From contig NZ_LIUF01000001.1 in NCBI RefSeq assembly GCF_001280425.1, forward strand, positions 600,945 through 664,944: a stretch of DNA of 64,000 nt, written 5' to 3'. Below, in pieces: positions 58,949-64,000 of this stretch. A model generated the notes under the pieces. It was given only the letters and a program-made list of their open reading frames with translations. It made no database searches and was not told the DNA's origin. Source of the DNA: Haloarcula rubripromontorii. GTDB lineage: Archaea > Halobacteriota > Halobacteria > Halobacteriales > Haloarculaceae. The translations under genes and the position numbers were made by a program. Position 1 is the stretch's first letter. Each line of letters starts with the position of its first letter.

Positions 58949-60895
58949 ATGCCAATGACCGACCGGATTCGTGTTCTCCACGTCGACGACGACCCGGCTG
59001 TCGTCGAAGCGGCCACGAGCGCTCTGGAACAGGCGCACTGTGGTATCACGGTCGAGACGGAGACGAGCGTCGCCGACGGACTCGAACGACTCGACAGTGG
59101 GACGTTCGGCTGCGTCGTCGCCGGTTACGACTTGCCAGAGCAGACCGGCGTCGAGTTCCTCGACGCAGTCCGCAAGCGAGCGCCCGACCTGCCGTTCGTG
59201 CTGTTCACCAGTGAGGGGAGTGAAGCAGCCGCGAGCGACGCGATTTCCGCCGGCGTCACCGAGTACATCCGGGCCGATGGCGGCGCCGAACCGTACGCAC
59301 GGCTGGCACACACCGTCGTCGACGCCGTGGAGCGGACGGCCGATGACATCGAATACACACAGAGCACACGTCGTGAGCGCGCTATCGAGGAGCTTCACAC
59401 CACCGCCAGGGCGTTCATGCGAGCCACAACTGAGGATGCGGTTGCGCAGATCACAGTGGACACTGCCAGAACGATCCTCAACATGCCGGCCAACGGCGTC
59501 CACTTCGTCGACGGCGATAGTCTGTATCCGGTCGCCTGGACCGAACGGGTCGAGGACTTCCTCGGCACGCCGCCGGTGTTCGAGGCCGGAGAATCACTCG
59601 CGTGGCAGGCTTTCGAAACCGGTGAGGCGCAGGTCCACGACGATATCACGTCGATTCCGGGCGGGTACAATCCGGAGACCGATATCCGGAGCGAAATCAT
59701 CCTTCCGCTCGGGGACCACGGCGTCCTCCTCGTCGGCTCGTGCGAGACAGGTGCATTCGATGAGACAGACGTTACGCTCGCGCAGACGCTCTCCGTCCAC
59801 GCGACAGCGGCGCTTAACCGTCTCGACCGCGACCACCAGCTCCGCGAGGAACGGGAATTCATCGATCAGGCGCTCGATACGCTTGACGACCTCTTCTACG
59901 TCGTCGACACGGACGGCAGCCTCCGGCGGTGGAACGAGCGCATCCCCGAAGTCACAGGATACAGCCACGACGAGATCGACGAGATGTCCGTCTCTGAGTT
60001 CTTCCCGGGTGACGAGCACGAGACAATCGCCTCGGCGATACATGAGACGCGAACCAGCGGCCGGGTAACTGTCGAAGCGGAAATCCTGACTGCCGATGGA
60101 GAGCGGATTCCATACGAGTTTTCGGGTAGTCGGTTGACAGACACCGATGGAGCGGTCTCTGGGACGGTGGGTATCGGCCGGGATATCTCCCAGCACAAGG
60201 CATACGAACAGCAGTTGGAACGCCAGAACGAGCGCCTGGATGAGTTCACAAGCATCGTCAGCCACGACCTCCGGAACCCGCTGACTATCGCGGAGGGGAA
60301 TCTGGAACTGGCCAGAACAGAATGTGACAGCGACGCACTCGACAAGGTATCGCGTGCCCACGAGCGAATGCGAGCGCTGATAGACGACCTCTTAGCGTTT
60401 GCACGTGCCGGCGAAACGGCGACGGATCTCGAATCCGTCGCGCTCGCCGACATCGTTGAGGAGTGCTGGCAGAGCGTCGAAGATGAACGGGCAACGCTCG
60501 TCGTCGAGGACAACCGACAGATTCGGGCAGATACGGCAAAGCTCCGGCGACTGTTATCGAACCTTATCCGCAACAGTGTGGAACACGGGTCCGAAGGCGC
60601 TCAGATGTCGGCTGACGGAGACGCTGACCAGTTCGGCGGGGGCGTGACTGTGCGAGTCGGTGTCATCGACGGCATGGACCAGCACGGCTTCTATGTCGCC
60701 GACGACGGGCCGGGCATCCCTGATGACGACCGCCAGCAGGTGTTTGAAGGGGGTTATTCGACTGGCGAGAGCGGGACCGGGTTCGGCCTCAAAATCGTCC
60801 AGCGGGTCGCCGAGGCCCACGGGTGGACGGTCACAGCTACCGAGAGCGAGGCCGGCGGCGCGCGGTTCGAGGTCACAGGCCTCGACCCCGCCTGA
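58949..60895 (+). CDS. Hybrid sensor histidine kinase with degenerate receiver
   Basis: The 648-residue protein has an N-terminal receiver-like domain (about 5-125), a GAF domain (about 150-290), a PAS domain (about 305-420), HisKA with phospho-acceptor His439 (IVSHDLRNPLTI) and a HATPase with NLIRNSVEHG, DDGPGIPDDD and GTGFGLKI. It should sense cytoplasmic signals and phosphorylate a partner. The receiver has the acidic pocket (DDD at 13-15) but Gly59 stands where the phospho-Asp should be (CVVAGYDLP) and Ala where the Lys is expected (YIRADGG). ATG 58955 is an alternative start. Confidence 0.92.
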   Translation: MPMTDRIRVLHVDDDPAVVEAATSALEQAHCGITVETETSVADGLERLDSGTFGCVVAGYDLPEQTGVEFLDAVRKRAPDLPFVLFTSEGSEAAASDAISAGVTEYIRADGGAEPYARLAHTVVDAVERTADDIEYTQSTRRERAIEELHTTARAFMRATTEDAVAQITVDTARTILNMPANGVHFVDGDSLYPVAWTERVEDFLGTPPVFEAGESLAWQAFETGEAQVHDDITSIPGGYNPETDIRSEIILPLGDHGVLLVGSCETGAFDETDVTLAQTLSVHATAALNRLDRDHQLREEREFIDQALDTLDDLFYVVDTDGSLRRWNERIPEVTGYSHDEIDEMSVSEFFPGDEHETIASAIHETRTSGRVTVEAEILTADGERIPYEFSGSRLTDTDGAVSGTVGIGRDISQHKAYEQQLERQNERLDEFTSIVSHDLRNPLTIAEGNLELARTECDSDALDKVSRAHERMRALIDDLLAFARAGETATDLESVALADIVEECWQSVEDERATLVVEDNRQIRADTAKLRRLLSNLIRNSVEHGSEGAQMSADGDADQFGGGVTVRVGVIDGMDQHGFYVADDGPGIPDDDRQQVFEGGYSTGESGTGFGLKIVQRVAEAHGWTVTATESEAGGARFEVTGLDPA

Positions 60896-60990
60896 GCGGA
60901 CCAGCCAGTCCCGAGTGCGAGACAGCGACGCCGACAGACCCACCGCGAGACGTGGCTGACCTTTTGGGTCTGAAGCCCTCAGTGGTGGTA

Positions 60991-62022
60991 ATGTCATCCC
61001 AGCGCCCTCCTCGGCAGAGTCCGCGGACCGCCGAGCAGTCGGCTGCGCCGAGAGACGGATCGACGCCTGCACTCGTCGTCGAGGGGCTGTCGAAGCAGTT
61101 CGGCAGCGGTGCGGACGCGGTGACGGCCGTCGACGACGTGTCGTTTCGCATCGAACAGGGCACGGTCGTCGGCCTGCTGGGACCCAACGGGGCGGGCAAA
61201 ACGACGACAATAAAATCGATTCTCGGGCTGGTGTTGCCTGATTCCGGGAGTGTTCGGGTGCAGGGTATCGACATGAGCGAACACCCGCGGGCAGCGTACC
61301 GTCACGTCGACGGGATGCTCGAAGGGGCGCGAAACGACTACTGGCGGCTGACTGTCCGTGAGAACCTGCGCTATTTCTCGACCATCAAGGGTGTCAAGCC
61401 GGCTGCTGTTGCCGACCGGCACGAGCGCCTGCTGGCGAAGCTCGACCTTCTGGAGAAGGCCGACGAACCGGTCCGGGACCTCTCCCGCGGGATGAAACAG
61501 AAGGTGTCGCTGGCGAGTGTGCTTGCCAGCGAGTCCGAACTGGTGTTTCTCGACGAGCCAACGCTGGGACTGGACGTCGAAAGCTCGCTGACGTTGCGGC
61601 GGGAACTGCGCCGCATCGTCGACGAGCGCGACCTCACAGCTGTCGTCAGCAGCCACGACATGGACGTCATCGAGGACGTCTGTGACCGGGTCATCATCAT
61701 GAACAACGGGGAGATCATCGCAGACGACAGCGTGGCAGCTGTGCTCGACCAGTTCACCGCGAACGCCTTCGCCGTCACCAGTCCGGACATCACCGATGCC
61801 CTGCTTGCGACGATTCGGGAGCGCTTCGAGGTGGTCGACGTGACGAGCGTCGAGCGGGGCCGGCTCGTCGAGGTGGCGACCGACAGCGACGGGTTCTACC
61901 GCCTGCTGGCCCTGTGCCGGGACCACAGCGTGACGCTGACTGGCGTCGGCACGGTCGAACCGGATTTAGAGGACGTGTTCGTCGAGATTACGGGACAGGA
62001 ACGGAGCGGGCCGGGCCGATGA
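60991..62022 (+). CDS. ABC transporter ATP-binding protein
   Basis: A 343-residue ATPase: Walker A GPNGAGKTT (K70), Q-loop region, signature LSRGMKQKVS (about 165-174), Walker B LVFLDEPTLGLD (about 186-197) and H-loop HDMDVIEDV. The last 90 residues form an accessory domain seen in drug and polysaccharide exporter ATPases. It powers the ABC-2 permease encoded by the next gene, whose ATG overlaps its TGA. The substrate is unknown. The ATG at 60991 gives a 35-residue flexible N-terminus. Confidence 0.94.
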   Translation: MSSQRPPRQSPRTAEQSAAPRDGSTPALVVEGLSKQFGSGADAVTAVDDVSFRIEQGTVVGLLGPNGAGKTTTIKSILGLVLPDSGSVRVQGIDMSEHPRAAYRHVDGMLEGARNDYWRLTVRENLRYFSTIKGVKPAAVADRHERLLAKLDLLEKADEPVRDLSRGMKQKVSLASVLASESELVFLDEPTLGLDVESSLTLRRELRRIVDERDLTAVVSSHDMDVIEDVCDRVIIMNNGEIIADDSVAAVLDQFTANAFAVTSPDITDALLATIRERFEVVDVTSVERGRLVEVATDSDGFYRLLALCRDHSVTLTGVGTVEPDLEDVFVEITGQERSGPGR

Positions 62023-62849
62023 CCGCGAGCACCGACACGCACACGGACGGCAGTGAGGATGCCCGTGCCGGCATGCAGGCGGGCTATCTCGACCTCGCAC
62101 GGGCGGTGCTGTACCGCGAATACCTCATTTTCGTTCGCTATCCGGCCAACGCCATCGGTGGCATCGTCATCTCGGTGTTTTTCTTCGGCCTGCTGTTTTA
62201 CGGCGGCCGGATGCTCGCCGGGCAGGCGATAACAGACTCCATCGAGGGAATCATCGTCGGCTACTTCCTGTGGTCGCTTTCGGTCGGGGCCTACCAGTCG
62301 ATTTCGAACGATATCGGCAGCGAAGCCCAGTGGGGCACCCTCGAACGGCACGTCATGACGCCGTTTGGCTTCGCGCCGGTCGCGTTCTGCAAGGGCGTCG
62401 CAAAAGTCGTCCGGACGTTCATCACCTCGACAGTGGTGCTTGCAGTGATGCTTGCGATTACCGGAACGTCGCTCCAGTTGAACGTCCTCACCGTCGTCGT
62501 CGTCGCGTCCCTTACCATCGCGTCGGTGCTGGGGCTGGGGTTCGCTGCCGGTGGCGTCGCGGTGCTGTACAAGCGCATCGGGAACTGGCTCAATCTGCTC
62601 CAGTTCGGGTTCATCATCCTCATCTCCGCGCCCGTGTTTGAACTCGGCTGGACGCGAATGCTGCCGCTGGCTCACGGGAGTGCGCTCCTGCAGCGAGCGA
62701 TGGTCGACGGGACCCGACTCTGGCAGTTCTCCGCCGTCGACTTGGCCCTTCTCGTCGGTGTCCCGGTCGGCTACGTCCTATTCGGATACGTCGTGTTTCA
62801 GTACACGACCCGGCGGGCCAGACGGCTCGGCGTCCTCGGCGACTACTGA
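62019..62849 (+). CDS. ABC-2 type transporter permease
   Basis: The start at 62019 gives 276 residues. After a polar N-terminus (about 25 residues) there are six membrane segments (VISVFFFGLLFYGG, then further segments to VLFGYVVFQYTTRRA), the plan of ABC-2 permeases that export drugs, polysaccharides or lipids. It begins in the ATGA overlap with the ATPase gene, so the pair forms a complete exporter with two copies of each subunit. Substrate unknown. Confidence 0.9.
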   Translation: MTASTDTHTDGSEDARAGMQAGYLDLARAVLYREYLIFVRYPANAIGGIVISVFFFGLLFYGGRMLAGQAITDSIEGIIVGYFLWSLSVGAYQSISNDIGSEAQWGTLERHVMTPFGFAPVAFCKGVAKVVRTFITSTVVLAVMLAITGTSLQLNVLTVVVVASLTIASVLGLGFAAGGVAVLYKRIGNWLNLLQFGFIILISAPVFELGWTRMLPLAHGSALLQRAMVDGTRLWQFSAVDLALLVGVPVGYVLFGYVVFQYTTRRARRLGVLGDY

Positions 62850-62956
62850 CCGAGGTAGACAGATGCTTTTACTTATGATGCCGGTAATGTGATACGTAAC
62901 GCTGTCACTCGGACTGACCGCACAGCGTCAGGCAGTCCCCGCCCTGTACCCCACAA

Positions 62957-64000
62957 ATGGTCACTCGACACCTCACATCGGAACGACTGGTGCTCACCAT
63001 CGCGACGGTGGTCGTCATTGGTGTGCTTACTGTTGCGATCTGGTCGCTCGCATTCGCGAGTACCGGGACCGCCGATCAACCTCAGATCAGCGCGGACGTG
63101 CAACAACGCTACGAGGCGATAGACGGCGTCAATTCGACACAGACGACGACTATCAGCCGGAACGGAACGGTCGCGAGTCGGACGACCTACGACGCCGTAC
63201 TCCAGCCAGGGACACAGAAGAAACGGCTGGCAGTCGTCAGCAGTACTGTCGACCGATACGATCTCCGGGTGTCGAACGGGTCGGCGCTGTGGTTGTACGA
63301 CCAGCGCCGCGCGAGCGCCACGCGCATCTCTCTCAGCAGGACTGAGTCAGACCAAGGTGAACGGCTGCAGCGCCTGGTTGCGAATCTCAATACGTCCACG
63401 GCAGCCAACGCGACAAGCGAGCCACAGTCAGTTGAGCCGTTGCCCGTTGTCCCCCGCGGCGAGCAGCGCCCGACCGTGGCTGCCGGCTCGATGATGGTCG
63501 GCTACCGCGGTACTGAATCAATCGACGGGCGTGACGCGTACGTCATCCACGTGGCACCGAAAGACGACACAGCGGCCTACGAGCAGACGATCTGGGTAGA
63601 CACGGAGCGGTTCTTCCCGGTGAAAAAGCGCACCGCGTGGACAGCCGACGGTGAGCGCACAGTCGTGACGACGACGCATACGAACGTCACCTACGACACC
63701 GGTGTGTCAGCGGACGTGTTTACCCCTGACTTCCCGGACAACACGACTGTCACCGTCCCAGAGACACCGGACCAACAGACATACGAGTCGATCAGTGCGC
63801 TCGAAGCCGACACCGAGATCCGGGTTCCAAAGCCCGACATTCCGGCGGGCTACGAGCTGACCTACGCGACCCAGACGCAGGGGCGAATCCACAGCGTCGG
63901 TCTCCGCTACGCGAACCGAACCAGTCTGATCACTGTTGCCAAGTACGACCGGCCGGTTGTCGGAGAGAACGCCAGCAAGGGAGTGACAATCGACGGGCAA
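62957..64000 (+). CDS. Membrane-anchored LolA-like lipoprotein-carrier-fold protein (3' end outside)
   Basis: From ATG 62957 at least 348 codons stay open to the window edge. MVTRHLTSERLVLTIATVVV begins a membrane anchor (about 10-35: TIATVVVIGVLTVAIWSLAF) followed by an external domain with sheet-rich sequence (RYEAIDGVNSTQTTTISRNG, YDLRVSNGSALWLYDQRRAS). The pattern resembles outer-membrane lipoprotein-sorting (LolA-like, DUF2092-type) proteins found in haloarchaea, several NxT/S sequons included. The function in archaea is not known. It is separate from the exporter by about 107 bases. Confidence 0.75.
   Translation, partial: MVTRHLTSERLVLTIATVVVIGVLTVAIWSLAFASTGTADQPQISADVQQRYEAIDGVNSTQTTTISRNGTVASRTTYDAVLQPGTQKKRLAVVSSTVDRYDLRVSNGSALWLYDQRRASATRISLSRTESDQGERLQRLVANLNTSTAANATSEPQSVEPLPVVPRGEQRPTVAAGSMMVGYRGTESIDGRDAYVIHVAPKDDTAAYEQTIWVDTERFFPVKKRTAWTADGERTVVTTTHTNVTYDTGVSADVFTPDFPDNTTVTVPETPDQQTYESISALEADTEIRVPKPDIPAGYELTYATQTQGRIHSVGLRYANRTSLITVAKYDRPVVGENASKGVTIDGQ

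Noticed and set aside
1-64000. CRISPR array
   Set aside because: The only regular short tandem repeats are coding (25096-25431 and the heptads near 53400-53700) or dispersed hairpins; no equal spacers between identical repeats were seen.

Overview
The window is chromosomal DNA of an extremely halophilic archaeon, very probably a Haloarcula or close relative. The proteins are strongly acidic, coding GC is high, tRNA genes lack an encoded CCA, and markers are archaeal or haloarchaeal (S24e, S27ae, fused Kae1-Bud32, TiaS, RFC small subunit, PibD, halophilic 2Fe-2S ferredoxin). From memory the ferredoxin is nearly the Haloarcula marismortui protein; no database was searched.

Bases 1-12056 are accessory DNA. 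The left edge holds the start of an IS transposase abutting the last ~28 codons of a type I modification gene (hsdM), followed by intact, overlapping hsdS, hsdR and a DUF45 metallopeptidase gene. Then come small orphan genes, many with zinc ribbons (including a 34-residue one and a SWIM protein), a PhiH1-type winged-helix repressor, a lipoprotein, a PH-like/zinc-ribbon membrane protein, a coiled-coil protein and a tyrosine integrase. The block ends at the 3' end of a tRNA-Thr(GGU) gene, the likely attachment site. GC is lower and intergenic DNA richer in AT than in the rest.

Bases 12057-64000 are core chromosome. There are three tRNA genes in the window (Thr, Gly, Ser); translation and tRNA modification genes (S24e, S27ae, Kae1-Bud32, RNase Z, TiaS); DNA replication and repair (RFC small subunit, MutS); central metabolism (citrate synthase, NadE, PyrE, HisA, HisI, threonine ammonia-lyase, a threonine-synthase-like enzyme, a GlmM-like mutase); potassium handling (TrkA-like RCK protein, a two-RCK channel, a PhoU-RCK protein); two PiT-type permeases; surface and secretion (prepilin peptidase, flippase, a secreted CARDB-like protein with 14 tandem glyco-sequon repeats); signalling (a soluble-type Htr transducer, a histidine kinase with a degenerate receiver); and an ABC-2 exporter.

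The most unusual signal is not a protein. Three copies of a ~75-110 bp hairpin-rich intergenic repeat share fixed sequence blocks (CCACCTTTTTC ... GAAAAACGTGGGCGAAAAA), while their hairpin arms differ in sequence but keep pairing. One copy sits between a perfect gene tail and a 36-bp duplicate of that tail (glutaredoxin-like gene). Two other places show the same architecture with different inserts: a 29-bp duplication at the rdgB/SDR overlap, and a 21-bp duplication of the tRNA-Gly 3' end. Together they suggest small structured elements that insert at gene ends and duplicate the end, leaving genes intact. A second candidate is a SWIM-gene leader with two mutually exclusive hairpins around a Shine-Dalgarno-like sequence.
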